From JAXGZG01 sp040771825 (GTDB lineage: Bacteria; Bacillota; Sulfobacillia; Fermentithermobacillales; Fermentithermobacillaceae), in contig JAXGZG010000004.1 of NCBI GenBank assembly GCA_040771825.1, forward strand, positions 186,001-250,000: 64,000 nucleotides of DNA, in the 5' to 3' direction. A model generated the notes under the pieces. It ran no database searches. It saw only the letters and a program-made list of their open reading frames with translations, and had not been told where the DNA came from. How positions within the stretch are numbered: position 1 is the stretch's first letter; each line of letters opens with the position of its first letter. The translations under genes were made by a program, and so were the position numbers. Of this stretch, positions 51,662-59,108 are shown piece by piece.

Positions 51662-52069
51662 CTAGCCGAAATCGAAACCACTGTCCTCTAGTATGGCCCT
51701 TGCCTGCAGGTAAGTTGCCTCAATCAGATTGGGGCATGTATTGGCTTTGGTTCTACCCTCGCCTCCCAAAATTTGGCTGCAGTCTATGCCGCCGTATGCC
51801 TCGCCGAAGGTAGAACGGAACCACTGGACCAACTCCGAGACCATCTTGGGGGAATCCTTGCCGGGGACAAGTAGGCTGATCATACACGCAGCGCCGGAAA
51901 GGGCGCCGCACAAAATCTGTTCATGCAAGCCACCACACAGGCCCCTAGCCGCCTGGACCAACTGCCGGTTCTCTTCACCCTTCAAACATAGGCCCATCTC
52001 CACAAGAGCCGAAGAGCAGCATACCTTGTTTTGTAGAAGTTCCCGTAGTTTGGCCACATCACTGTACAC
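51662..52069 (-). CDS. C_GCAxxG_C_C family redox protein, first gene of the Mop-Trs gene train
   Basis: 135 residues. The pattern is CGALSGAACM (about 55-64) with CCSSALVEMG upstream and IDCSQIL and NTCPNLI downstream, giving the conserved cysteines of the C_GCAxxG_C_C family. It resembles the DVU_1555-like member of the Desulfovibrio mop cluster. Such proteins may bind an FeS cluster or relay thiols; the function is undetermined. GTG start, 7 nt after AGGAGG. The leader upstream has its own promoter, a structured domain and two terminators, so all downstream genes may depend on it. Confidence 0.83.
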   Translation of the reverse strand: MYSDVAKLRELLQNKVCCSSALVEMGLCLKGEENRQLVQAARGLCGGLHEQILCGALSGAACMISLLVPGKDSPKMVSELVQWFRSTFGEAYGGIDCSQILGGEGRTKANTCPNLIEATYLQARAILEDSGFDFG

Positions 52070-52108
52070 AGTGCCACCTCCTGACTCTTGCTGCCCCTTC
52101 GCTTAAGC

Positions 52109-52148
52109 AAAAAGCGTGGAGCGGCATACCTGCAAGCCGCTTCCACGC
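52109..52148 (-). terminator. second intrinsic terminator in the Mop-Trs leader
   Basis: On the minus strand GCGTGGAAGCGGC (52136-52148) pairs with GCCGCTCCACGC (52114-52125), a 12-bp stem with one bulge and a 10-nt loop, followed by five T (52109-52113). It lies about 40 nt upstream of the first gene's start, so it is placed to stop transcription before the operon unless prevented. Confidence 0.75.
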
Positions 52149-52151
52149 AAA

Positions 52152-52176
52152 TAAAAACCAGACCACAGTACTGGTC
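52152..52176 (-). terminator. first intrinsic terminator in the Mop-Trs leader
   Basis: On the minus strand GACCA (52172-52176) pairs with TGGTC (52161-52165), followed after TGG by a run TTTTTATTT (52149-52157). The stem is short but the T-run is good. It precedes the stronger terminator at 52109-52148 by a few bases; together they look like an attenuation platform. Confidence 0.55.
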
Positions 52177-52192
52177 ACACTCTGCGATTAGC

Positions 52193-52285
52193 GGCTCCTT
52201 CCCAACAGGAAGCACGGGCGTTTCCCCACGTACTCTACCGTTCCGGTACCATGGCCTGTGGCTTTAGGTATTCGGAATCGGAGCC
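52193..52285 (-). ncRNA. structured leader domain, riboswitch candidate of unassigned class
   Basis: Read on the minus strand, GGCTCC (52280-52285) and GGAGCC (52193-52198) form a perfect closing stem around about 80 nt. Inside are the hairpins TACCG-GAA-CGGTA, an arm GTACG...CGTGC, and CTTCC-TGTT-GGGAAG just before the closing strand. The predicted transcript starts at or next to the closing stem, and two terminators follow. This is how metabolite riboswitches are laid out. It lacks the landmarks of the Moco motif seen at 13222 and of the B12, SAM, TPP, lysine and glycine classes. Confidence 0.5.
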
Positions 52286-52291
52286 AAAACT

Positions 52292-52321
52292 ATGGTAACC
52301 TTCTGTAAGCGCTAGTGTCAA
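52292..52321 (-). promoter_or_regulatory. promoter of the Mop-Trs gene train
   Basis: Minus-strand TTGACA (52316-52321), an 18-nt spacer and TACCAT (52292-52297). The -35 is perfect; the -10 matches TATAAT at four of six positions. Predicted start near 52285, exactly at the closing stem of the structured leader. The rest of the 371-nt gap between 52070 and 52440 holds only this leader and, beyond the promoter, about 120 nt in which I see nothing. Confidence 0.6.
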
Positions 52322-52440
52322 CTTCAATACGTTCTTGGCAAGCTCTGGGCAGGAAACAGGGCTGTCGCCCATCCAAGAGTACACGGTTTGGGGCAAATAG
52401 TCTAAAACTCGCCGGACTGCCGTATCAGTGTTGGTTTGGT

Positions 52441-53118
52441 CTAGATACTTCTGAGTTGGCGTATGAATTGGCTGAACACATCCTCGTTATCCTGGAACAC
52501 CCGCTCCCACCGGCCGTCGAGGCCCTTCCGGCCGGCTGCTTTGACCAGGACGGCCTCCCTTGCTGCAGCGTCATCATAAGCTCTCTTTGCCAGGGTGCCT
52601 GCATTTCTCGCTGCGTCAGCCAAGTCTTTGAACTCCTGGATCATCCTATCCTTTCCGTCCTCTTCACCGTATAGCGCAACATAGGCCTCAAGCTTCCGCT
52701 CTATGGCCTCCTTGTCCATTTCCTTTGAAAGGTTTGCCATGGCTCTGAGCATGCATTTCACGCAACCCGCAAATACGTCTTCGGCTTCGGAGTACAAGAC
52801 GTAGTGATCCCGCAAATCCGATGTTCTTCCGGCACAAATCTCGAGGATGCTTGAGACGGCTTCTTGTCGAAACTCTGTGGACCGATCGCAGATGGCCTGA
52901 ATTTCGGGGATGGAAAAGCCCTCATCAAATGAAATGCCAGTGATGCTGCCCATCAACTGGGCATCATAGGCGATCAGTTCCTCAATAAGGTTCGCCACCT
53001 GGGCTCTCCAGCGTCGTTCACGGACGCACAGAATGCCTGTTGTCACCAAGGCAATGGCAGCCACTAGAAGCAGTACCTTTGGAACGATCTTTCTTGACAC
53101 CGTGCCCGAGTTGGTCAT
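52441..53118 (-). CDS. membrane-anchored protein of unknown function
   Basis: 225 residues, not recognised. One N-terminal membrane segment (about residues 13-30, VPKVLLLVAAIALVTTGIL) with a positively charged start puts the rest outside the cytoplasm. The remainder is mainly helical with many Glu, Ala, Arg and Lys; three cysteines cluster around GCVKCM (about 117) plus SILEICAG (about 93). No repeats. No motif of a known sensor, peptidase or coat protein is evident. It lies upstream of the Mop-Trs leader in the same direction, about 320 nt away, and need not belong to it. Confidence 0.6.
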   Translation of the reverse strand: MTNSGTVSRKIVPKVLLLVAAIALVTTGILCVRERRWRAQVANLIEELIAYDAQLMGSITGISFDEGFSIPEIQAICDRSTEFRQEAVSSILEICAGRTSDLRDHYVLYSEAEDVFAGCVKCMLRAMANLSKEMDKEAIERKLEAYVALYGEEDGKDRMIQEFKDLADAARNAGTLAKRAYDDAAAREAVLVKAAGRKGLDGRWERVFQDNEDVFSQFIRQLRSI

Positions 53119-53235
53119 CGCCTACATCCTCCTGTTTTCGTATTTGCCAGCATCCCTTCCTTTCAAACCCATCCTATCAGATTGTGAAATGCTGCACAAA
53201 GCCAGACGGTGGCTTAGATCTTGTCGAACCGCGGT

Positions 53236-53256
53236 GGTTACGCGACTTACGTAACC
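53236..53256. repeat. 7-bp-arm inverted repeat between truD and the membrane-anchored gene
   Basis: GGTTACG (53236-53242) and CGTAACC (53250-53256) are perfect reverse complements with a 7-nt spacer. No T-run follows on either strand, so it is more likely a protein-binding site than a terminator. It lies downstream of truD and about 120 nt upstream of the 52441-53118 gene. Confidence 0.35.
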
Positions 53257-53304
53257 CGGTCCTAGGGTCCGAGCGTTCCGCAGGGATCGGATGTGGCGGA
53301 CTAC

Positions 53305-54489
53305 TCAGCACAACAAAGCCTTGATTAGCATAGTGGCATAGCTTCCGGCGGGCAAGGCGAAATCCAGACTGATCTTTGAAAATCCCCGGTACCTTTCATC
53401 GGGCTCAAAGGGTCCGGCAGAAAGACCGCTTGGAATGACCACGGCGTTTCGGTAGAACGATCTGAAATAGCCGTTCCTGACGCCACGAAGCGCAAAAGAA
53501 GTCCGGTTGACTTGGCGCTGATCAAGAGTCTCTTCAATAGCTCGGCCGACCTCTGGGGTAGCGGGCAAGATGTCTTTGGCCACGGTAGGTATCTCTGTCT
53601 CCTGCAGAGTCTTCACTAGAGCCTTTGGTATGGGGCCATAGAACTGGTAATCTCCGACCCGGCCCCCGCACCTATAGCCCGCCGCTTCCTCTCTTTGGGC
53701 CCCGGGTGCCGTCACATGCTCACCCAAGATCCCTCTCATAAACCGAGTCAGTGCCCAGTTCCAAAGAGCGCTTTGGTAAGTGGATAGGTACATGGTCATA
53801 GCATCTTTGGATATGCAATTGACCGCCGCAAGGAGGTTCTTCTTTCTGCCTCCTTCTTTCAAGGCATTGACTATCCCCAGTTCCTCTTGATTTGCACACA
53901 GGCTTGCCACATGGTCCCACTTGCCCCATCTCTCGGCAATGGCGCATTTGCGTTCCCGATGGGCCGCTTTGTCCCCACTGCGGGGGCTAGTCATGTGCAT
54001 CTTGAGGGCCCCCTTAATTTGGCCCTTGACCAGAAGTTCCGCCATGAACCCATCAGGCGTCACGCTTCCGAAACGCTGGTCGTCGTAGTAGTTGGGAAAG
54101 CCGCAAGCGGAAACAACCGGGAGTCGCATAGATACGGCGTGGCGCTCTTCCCGAGACAGCGCCCTCAAGATCAACCTGAAGCTATTCCCCAGCAGCACCT
54201 TGGTGGAAACGAAGTCGCTGGAAAAACCAACCTCAGTGAGGGCAATGCCAGTCATGTCGGATTTGAGCCTTACGCCGCTGGGAACCGAAATGTACTGCCG
54301 GGTTACAGCGTGCCGGTCCTTCCTCCCCGCATACCCAATATATAAAGCGCTTACCCCCGACGCCTTGGAAAGATGCTCGATGGCATCAACGGTGTTCCAA
54401 GATTTCTTCTGCATTATGTAAATGCGGTAGGGGCCGTGGGCAGAAAGCGGAAGATCCACTTCCTCATCCACTGCGAAATCCTCTGGCAA
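53305..54489 (-). CDS. truD: tRNA pseudouridine(13) synthase TruD
   Basis: Isomerises uridine 13 of tRNA(Glu) to pseudouridine. 394 residues. The catalytic motif GRKDRHAVTRQYISVP has the active-site Asp (about residue 58); GFPNYYDDQRFG and ALRGVRNGYF are further TruD landmarks. The start is unusual: TTG at 54489 is the only standard start in frame after a TGA 24 nt upstream, with just AAGG close to it, yet the codons before it read KLKV, which in relatives precede PEDF. So translation may begin upstream at a non-standard codon, or a small lesion removed the true start. Lies 34 nt after the trans-sulfuration gene. Confidence 0.85.
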   Translation of the reverse strand: MPEDFAVDEEVDLPLSAHGPYRIYIMQKKSWNTVDAIEHLSKASGVSALYIGYAGRKDRHAVTRQYISVPSGVRLKSDMTGIALTEVGFSSDFVSTKVLLGNSFRLILRALSREERHAVSMRLPVVSACGFPNYYDDQRFGSVTPDGFMAELLVKGQIKGALKMHMTSPRSGDKAAHRERKCAIAERWGKWDHVASLCANQEELGIVNALKEGGRKKNLLAAVNCISKDAMTMYLSTYQSALWNWALTRFMRGILGEHVTAPGAQREEAAGYRCGGRVGDYQFYGPIPKALVKTLQETEIPTVAKDILPATPEVGRAIEETLDQRQVNRTSFALRGVRNGYFRSFYRNAVVIPSGLSAGPFEPDERYRGFSKISLDFALPAGSYATMLIKALLC

Positions 54490-54523
54490 TACCTTGAGTT
54501 TCGTTTCAGTTCACCAACCCTTA

Positions 54524-55711
54524 CTACACCGCCTCCAAGGCCCGTCGGAAATCGTCCAGGATTTCTTTGTAACCTTCAATCCCAACTGAGACTCTGATCA
54601 ACCCATCGCCCACCCCCAAAGGTTCCCGCTCCACAAGAGGGATGGCCCTGTGAGACGTCTTGCCTGGGTGAGACACGGTAGTTGATACTCCTGCAAGGCT
54701 CGGAACAAGTTCAACCATGTCAAGAGCATCTATGAAAGACTTGGCGCCATTTAGTCCGCCCTTGACCTCGAAACTCAGCATCCCTCCAAAGCCACCGGTC
54801 AAATACTCAAGTGCCAAAGCGTGAAACCTGGAAGAAGGCAAACCTGGGTAGTGAACCACAGTCACTTTGGGGTGGCTTTCTAAGAATCGAGCTAACCGCA
54901 TGGCGTTTTCAGACTGCCGCTCCATGCGCAACGACAATGTCCTGATTCCCCGCAACAGAAGCCAAGCGTCAAAGGGAGACAGTGTTGCCCCATAGGTCAC
55001 GCCGTATGAACGGATCTTGTCCCCAGATTGGGCTTTCACAACCGCCAATCCGCTCATCACATCGCTGTGCCCGTTCAGGTACTTTGTGCCGCTATGCACT
55101 ACTATATCGGCTCCGTAAGAGAGAGGCTGGCACAGGATGGGCGACGCGAAAGTGTTGTCTACCACGAGGAGCGAGCCTGCCTCATGGGCGATATCTGCCA
55201 GCGCTTTCAGATCGGCCACTTGCATGGTGGGGTTTGAGATTGTCTCACAGAAAATGATCGCAGTATTGGGCTTCACTCGGGCCTTGACTGCTCCAATGTC
55301 GTTTACGTCAACCAACGCAGTAGAAACGCCGCGCCGGGGTAACTCCTCCTTGATCAATGTATGAGTGCCGCCATAGAGAACGTCGGCAGCCAGCACATGA
55401 TCCCCCGCCTTCACGTTGGCCATAATCGAAGCCGATATGGCTGCCATCCCCGATGCAAACGCGACGGCAGAAGAACCGCCCTCAAGACTGGCCACGGCCT
55501 CTTCTAGGGCATCGACCCCCGGATTCCTCATCCTCGAGTATACGTACCCAGGATTCCGGCCCTCGTAGACTTCATCTATTTGGTCAAGGCGGTCGAAGGA
55601 GAACACAGATGACGCATATATGGGAGAAACCTTGGGCCTCGTCACAGAAGCGGAAATCCTGGAACCGGCGTGTACTGCCACTGTAGCTAGGGTCTTTTGG
55701 CAAGATTTCAT
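54524..55711 (-). CDS. trans-sulfuration PLP enzyme (cystathionine gamma-synthase/methionine gamma-lyase type)
   Basis: Fold-type I PLP enzyme of sulfur amino-acid metabolism, 395 residues. YSRMRNPGVDALEEAVASLEGG, FASGMAAISA (phosphate-binding loop), DNTFASPILCQPL and VHSGTKYLNGHSDVMSG with the PLP Lys in SGTK (about residue 203), and SLAGVSTTVSHP near the C-terminus. Synthase, lyase or O-acetylhomoserine sulfhydrylase activities cannot be told apart here. ATG at 55711 has GAGGTG about 11 nt upstream; a TTG 21 nt earlier overlaps it. Followed by truD, preceded by the lactate permease. Confidence 0.88.
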   Translation of the reverse strand: MKSCQKTLATVAVHAGSRISASVTRPKVSPIYASSVFSFDRLDQIDEVYEGRNPGYVYSRMRNPGVDALEEAVASLEGGSSAVAFASGMAAISASIMANVKAGDHVLAADVLYGGTHTLIKEELPRRGVSTALVDVNDIGAVKARVKPNTAIIFCETISNPTMQVADLKALADIAHEAGSLLVVDNTFASPILCQPLSYGADIVVHSGTKYLNGHSDVMSGLAVVKAQSGDKIRSYGVTYGATLSPFDAWLLLRGIRTLSLRMERQSENAMRLARFLESHPKVTVVHYPGLPSSRFHALALEYLTGGFGGMLSFEVKGGLNGAKSFIDALDMVELVPSLAGVSTTVSHPGKTSHRAIPLVEREPLGVGDGLIRVSVGIEGYKEILDDFRRALEAV

Positions 55712-55753
55712 GGGATATAGTGCACCTCGCAATCGTAAACTCTGGCAATGGTT

Positions 55754-57298
55754 CTAGGGCACGACGGTAGGCGGCAACAGACGGGTAACTACAAGGGTCT
55801 GAACGCCCAGTAGAAAGACGATGACAAGGCAATACGGCAGGCACTTTCTGAGAACCTCGTGTTCCCTCCCTGTAAGGCCCGATGTACTTGAGCCTAAGAG
55901 AACTTTGGAGGGAGCTATGGAGGAACCCAGCGATGCCCCGCAAGTCTGAGATGCTGCCACCAGTGTAGAACTTAGCCCCAGAGTCTTGGCAGTCTCCACC
56001 TGAAACGAACCGAAAAGGATATTGGCGTTAGTGTTGCTTCCGGTCATAAAGCACCCCAGAACGCCTATGAACGGCGAAACCAGCGGGAACATGGGGCCAG
56101 CCAAAGAAGCCACTCCCAAAGCCATCTCTCTTGTCATGCCCGTGTCTGTCATGACCAGCGCCATCATCACCATGGTCAAGACTCCTAAGGTGGTGGGCCA
56201 GCACTGTTTTGCCGTGCTTTTCCAGGCCCTTCCGAAACTGCCAGGCTTGAGTAACCCCTTCCATCTATAAACTGCAATTCCTACCAAGGACGCTAAGGTG
56301 ATGATTGGGGCAGGGTGCGAAAACAACCCGATTGCGGCGTAGGATTTCTCGGCTACTACCTGGTAGCCTTGATTGGTCATCATTGCTGGATAATCCACTC
56401 CGAGTCTAAAAGGCTTGAAGAACGCCTTCACTGGACCTAGCTGGGAGATGAGAGTAAGCGCCAACAAGGCGTAATAGGGCGCCAACGCCACAGATACCCT
56501 GCTCTGATTCTGGTTGGAGATAGCCCCTTGTGGCTTTTTTCCAGAAGACGTAAGCACGATCACCACAACCCCAGCAAGAGACCCTAGAAGAGCGGCTATT
56601 TGGGCAGATCCCATGCGCGCCACTGCCCATTGCACCGTTCCCATAGAAAGTCCAGCCACGACTACCTTGGGAAAGCTTCTTTTGACTCCCTCCCAGCCAT
56701 GAGTAATGTGTGCCACGGCGAGTCCCGTGAATACAGTGGGAAGAACAAAAGTCAATCCCACCCAGTTGGACAGGACATCCCCCGGCAGTTTGGTTGACAG
56801 GTTCAGAGTGTAGTACGAGGAACCCATTGAGCCAAAAGTGATTGACCAAGCGTGCCCCACAAGGGTCGCCGGAGCCGCCACTAAGGGGTCGAAACCTGCA
56901 GCTATCATGAGGGGGGCGCACACAGCCACAGGGACCCCATACCCAGCCACCGCCTGGATCACTCCAGAGAGAGCCCAACCCATAAGCAACCCGAGCATTA
57001 GCCGGTCGGAGGACAATGTTGCCATCCACCTGGATATGACGGGGACAGTTCCTGTCTCGTTAATGATCTGAAACATGAAAGCCGAAGTCCAGATAATCAG
57101 AACAACGAAAAGCGTAAGGCTGACTCCTTTGGCCGAGGCCACGGCTAGCAAGTAGGGATAGCCGCCAAAGCACAACCACCCAACGGCTAGAGCAACTATC
57201 CAGGCGACAGTACCGGCTCTTCTTGCCTTCCATTTCATGCCCAACATGGTCACGAGAAGAACTATGAGCGGAGATGAAGCCAGGACCCAGCGAATCAT
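55754..57298 (-). CDS. L-lactate permease (LctP) family transporter
   Basis: Membrane transporter of 514 residues from the chosen ATG with about 12-14 hydrophobic segments. Family motifs: MGWALSGVIQAVAGYGVPVAVCAPLMIAAGFDPL, GHAWSITFGSMGSSYY, and near the end GVLGCFMTGSNTNANILFGSFQ and QTCGASLGSSIAPSKVLLGSS. It imports lactate or glycolate with protons in relatives. The ATG at 57298 has GGGGGA 7 nt upstream; an ATG 126 nt earlier gives a non-hydrophobic extension and is rejected. Divergent from the spore-protein gene. No lactate dehydrogenase is nearby. Confidence 0.87.
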   Translation of the reverse strand: MIRWVLASSPLIVLLVTMLGMKWKARRAGTVAWIVALAVGWLCFGGYPYLLAVASAKGVSLTLFVVLIIWTSAFMFQIINETGTVPVISRWMATLSSDRLMLGLLMGWALSGVIQAVAGYGVPVAVCAPLMIAAGFDPLVAAPATLVGHAWSITFGSMGSSYYTLNLSTKLPGDVLSNWVGLTFVLPTVFTGLAVAHITHGWEGVKRSFPKVVVAGLSMGTVQWAVARMGSAQIAALLGSLAGVVVIVLTSSGKKPQGAISNQNQSRVSVALAPYYALLALTLISQLGPVKAFFKPFRLGVDYPAMMTNQGYQVVAEKSYAAIGLFSHPAPIITLASLVGIAVYRWKGLLKPGSFGRAWKSTAKQCWPTTLGVLTMVMMALVMTDTGMTREMALGVASLAGPMFPLVSPFIGVLGCFMTGSNTNANILFGSFQVETAKTLGLSSTLVAASQTCGASLGSSIAPSKVLLGSSTSGLTGREHEVLRKCLPYCLVIVFLLGVQTLVVTRLLPPTVVP

Positions 57299-57494
57299 GA
57301 ATAGTCCCCCATTTCGGATTCTGGCTAAACGCAAAACTGAACGTTTGCGTTTAGCAATTTCCAGAGAGATATGGGTAGTTCCTGCTAAATGGCGGTCTTG
57401 GGTTGCGGGTTTCAAACTATGCACAACTTTACAGTTTGAGTCCGTTGCTAGCGAACATAATAAGTTTCAGATAAATGACAAGGAGGTGAACCAA

Positions 57495-57749
57495 GTGGGA
57501 ACAGGACAGAAAAGAAACATCGCAGTGGTGCCCCAAGCCAGGGCAGCTCTAGACGCCTTCAGGAACGAAGTCGCCAACGAGTTGGCTATTAGCCCCCCCG
57601 CCGGGTACTGGGGGGATATTCCTTCCAGAACGTGCGGCGCTGTGGGCGGGCACATGGTTAGGCGCATGATCGAGCTAGCCGAGCAGAGCCTCGGACAGGG
57701 TGGATTCCCCGCTGCGGGTCTTGCCCAGCAGAAGAACCAAGGTCGCTAA
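57495..57749 (+). CDS. alpha/beta-type small acid-soluble spore protein
   Basis: 84 residues. Coats spore DNA and is degraded at germination. NIAVVPQARAALDAFRNEVANELAI matches the family N-terminal half, with the GPR protease site at the E-V bond in FRNEVANEL; GYWGDIPSRTCGAVGGHMVRRMIELAEQSL is the conserved C-terminal half. GTG at 57495 with AGGAGGTG 6 nt upstream is the start; in-frame codons further upstream have no family resemblance. CATAATA at 57456-57462 resembles the -10 of forespore (sigma-G) promoters, but no matching -35 was found. A small Gly/Gln-rich tail follows. Confidence 0.93.
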   Translation: MGTGQKRNIAVVPQARAALDAFRNEVANELAISPPAGYWGDIPSRTCGAVGGHMVRRMIELAEQSLGQGGFPAAGLAQQKNQGR

Positions 57750-57761
57750 GGAAAGATGGCG

Positions 57762-57786
57762 CGGAGCAGCCCATTGGGTTGCTCCG
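57762..57786. terminator. bidirectional terminator-like hairpin between the spore-protein gene and the DUF1177 gene
   Basis: CGGAGCAGCCC (57762-57772) pairs with GGGTTGCTCCG (57776-57786), 11 bp with one G-U and a 3-nt loop, 13 nt after the spore-protein stop and 24 nt from the convergent DUF1177 stop. No good T-run follows on the plus strand, and only CTTT on the minus, so it is an imperfect terminator. Confidence 0.5.
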
Positions 57787-57809
57787 CCTATGAACTCTGT
57801 CCGTGAATT

Positions 57810-58742
57810 CTAGCGGGCGCTCCCGGGAGTCTGCAGAATCCTCATGGAACCGTATAGCGAAAGAAGCATCTCGTACTCCTGGGGATCGCAAAATGAGCAC
57901 TTCCCGGCGCCAAACGATTTGCAGACCTCCACCACGAACCTAACGGCTTCTTCGATATCAGCAGCGTGACTGGCGCCCGATGCACAGCCTGGAACAGCGG
58001 TCTCGGTAGTGATGGCAAGCCCAACTACCGGCGCTCCAGTAGCTGTGGCAGGCTGAAAAATGCTGTTCACGTGGAATAGCCCATTGCCGTACGGCGTTAT
58101 ATCCTGCATGGTGGCAGGAAACGTAACGGGCGGCCTTCCGGTGGTTACGCTCATGATGTCCAGAAGGTTCTCGCTGACTCTGAGGATGTAGCCTTCCTTG
58201 ATGGTGGGGGAAATGGCGAACCCTCGATGGTTGATAATCCGGTTTCCTTTAGTGGTATCAATGGAAATAACGGCGTCCATTTCGCAACTGACTTCGTGGC
58301 GGTTCATAGTGGCCATATCCACGGGCGCCCCCATAAAAGGCACGGGGTCGTGAGGCTGTATGGGAGCGCGGGGGCAAATGTGAGTCGAGACAATCACGTC
58401 ACCCCACAGCGCGTCCCCTTTCTTAGCCATCCGCCCCAGTTTCAAGGCGGTAGCCAAGGCGGCCACTGCGCCGTCGCCATCCGAGACAAGACCCACAATT
58501 TCGGGCCTGGCGCCGACCCCTCCCAACCGCCCGATCACTCCCAGGGTGGGGGCGGAACCCCCGCGGCTCTTCCCGTTCTTGCCACTGGTTCGAGCCGTCA
58601 CGAAGTGGGTATACCCTTTCTCGCCGTCAACGCGTTGGACATCAACATGCAATACCGGTTCAAAGGCTCTTGCCACGGCATGTCCATCCACTTCGGGGTC
58701 GTCCAACAAGTCAAGAACATCTAAGGTCGCTCTGAAACTCAC
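57810..58742 (-). CDS. DUF1177 domain-containing protein
   Basis: 310 residues matching the DUF1177 family end to end. Family features: PEVDGHAVARAF near residue 18, GRLGGVGARPEIVGLVSDGDGAVAALATALKLGRM (about 70-105), DVIVSTHICPRAPIQPHDPVPFMGAPVDM, and a C-terminal CSFCDPQEYEML. The function is unknown; AroM-like and peptidase-related genes sit beside it in other genomes. Here it is 36 nt downstream of the small 58779 gene and close to leucyl aminopeptidase, so a role in peptide or amino-acid turnover is possible. Many conserved His/Asp/Cys residues suggest a metal enzyme. Confidence 0.85.
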   Translation of the reverse strand: MSFRATLDVLDLLDDPEVDGHAVARAFEPVLHVDVQRVDGEKGYTHFVTARTSGKNGKSRGGSAPTLGVIGRLGGVGARPEIVGLVSDGDGAVAALATALKLGRMAKKGDALWGDVIVSTHICPRAPIQPHDPVPFMGAPVDMATMNRHEVSCEMDAVISIDTTKGNRIINHRGFAISPTIKEGYILRVSENLLDIMSVTTGRPPVTFPATMQDITPYGNGLFHVNSIFQPATATGAPVVGLAITTETAVPGCASGASHAADIEEAVRFVVEVCKSFGAGKCSFCDPQEYEMLLSLYGSMRILQTPGSAR

Positions 58743-58778
58743 AACCGGAACCTCCCTGTCGGTGGTATTGGCCCTATA

Positions 58779-59063
58779 CTATCTTGGCCCAAGGCTTTTT
58801 GGTAGGGCAACAATCTCTCCCACCTCTAGGATCTCGGTATCCGGTGACCCCAAAATCGCCGCTAGCTGGGGGCAGTCAGGCACAGACCCTTTATCCTTGA
58901 CGAGGACCGTCAATACCCGGTCATCCCGTTCCCGGGCTTTCTTCCGCCCATAGCCGACGCCAACCACATTGCAGGATTCACGGCGCCCTTTGGCTGCCTT
59001 TTCCTTCCCTTTGGTGACCGACATCACTTTTCCCTCCCCACGGGAAGTCCTCGGGCTTTCCAT
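58779..59063 (-). CDS. small protein resembling the N-terminal module of trypsin-like proteins
   Basis: 94 residues. After a basic stretch of 30, NVVGVGYGRKKARERDDRVLTVLVKDKG...LGSPDTEILEVGEIVAL resembles the leader domain (NVVGVGxGYK...LVVxVxxK...TDVIEVG) that precedes trypsin-like peptidase domains in many Bacillota proteins. Here no peptidase domain follows; the protein ends. It lies between pepA and DUF1177 in the same direction with 45 and 36 nt spacing. Could be a truncated relic or a stand-alone domain. Moderate confidence that it is real; the function is unknown. Confidence 0.5.
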   Translation of the reverse strand: MESPRTSRGEGKVMSVTKGKEKAAKGRRESCNVVGVGYGRKKARERDDRVLTVLVKDKGSVPDCPQLAAILGSPDTEILEVGEIVALPKSLGPR

Positions 59064-59108
59064 CTTATGTCCCCTTGCCGCCCAGAGGTGACAACGAGAA
59101 CGCCATTT

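Noticed and set aside
52193..52285. Cobalamin riboswitch in the Mop-Trs leader (GCCAC and GGGAAGG are present)
   Set aside because: The B12-box and the ordered core motifs of the class are missing, and no cobalamin gene follows. Two short motifs alone are not enough.
57430..57470. Sigma-G promoter for the spore-protein gene
   Set aside because: CATAATA is a fair -10, but the only -35-like sequence (TGAGTC) is just 13 nt away; kept as a remark, not a feature.
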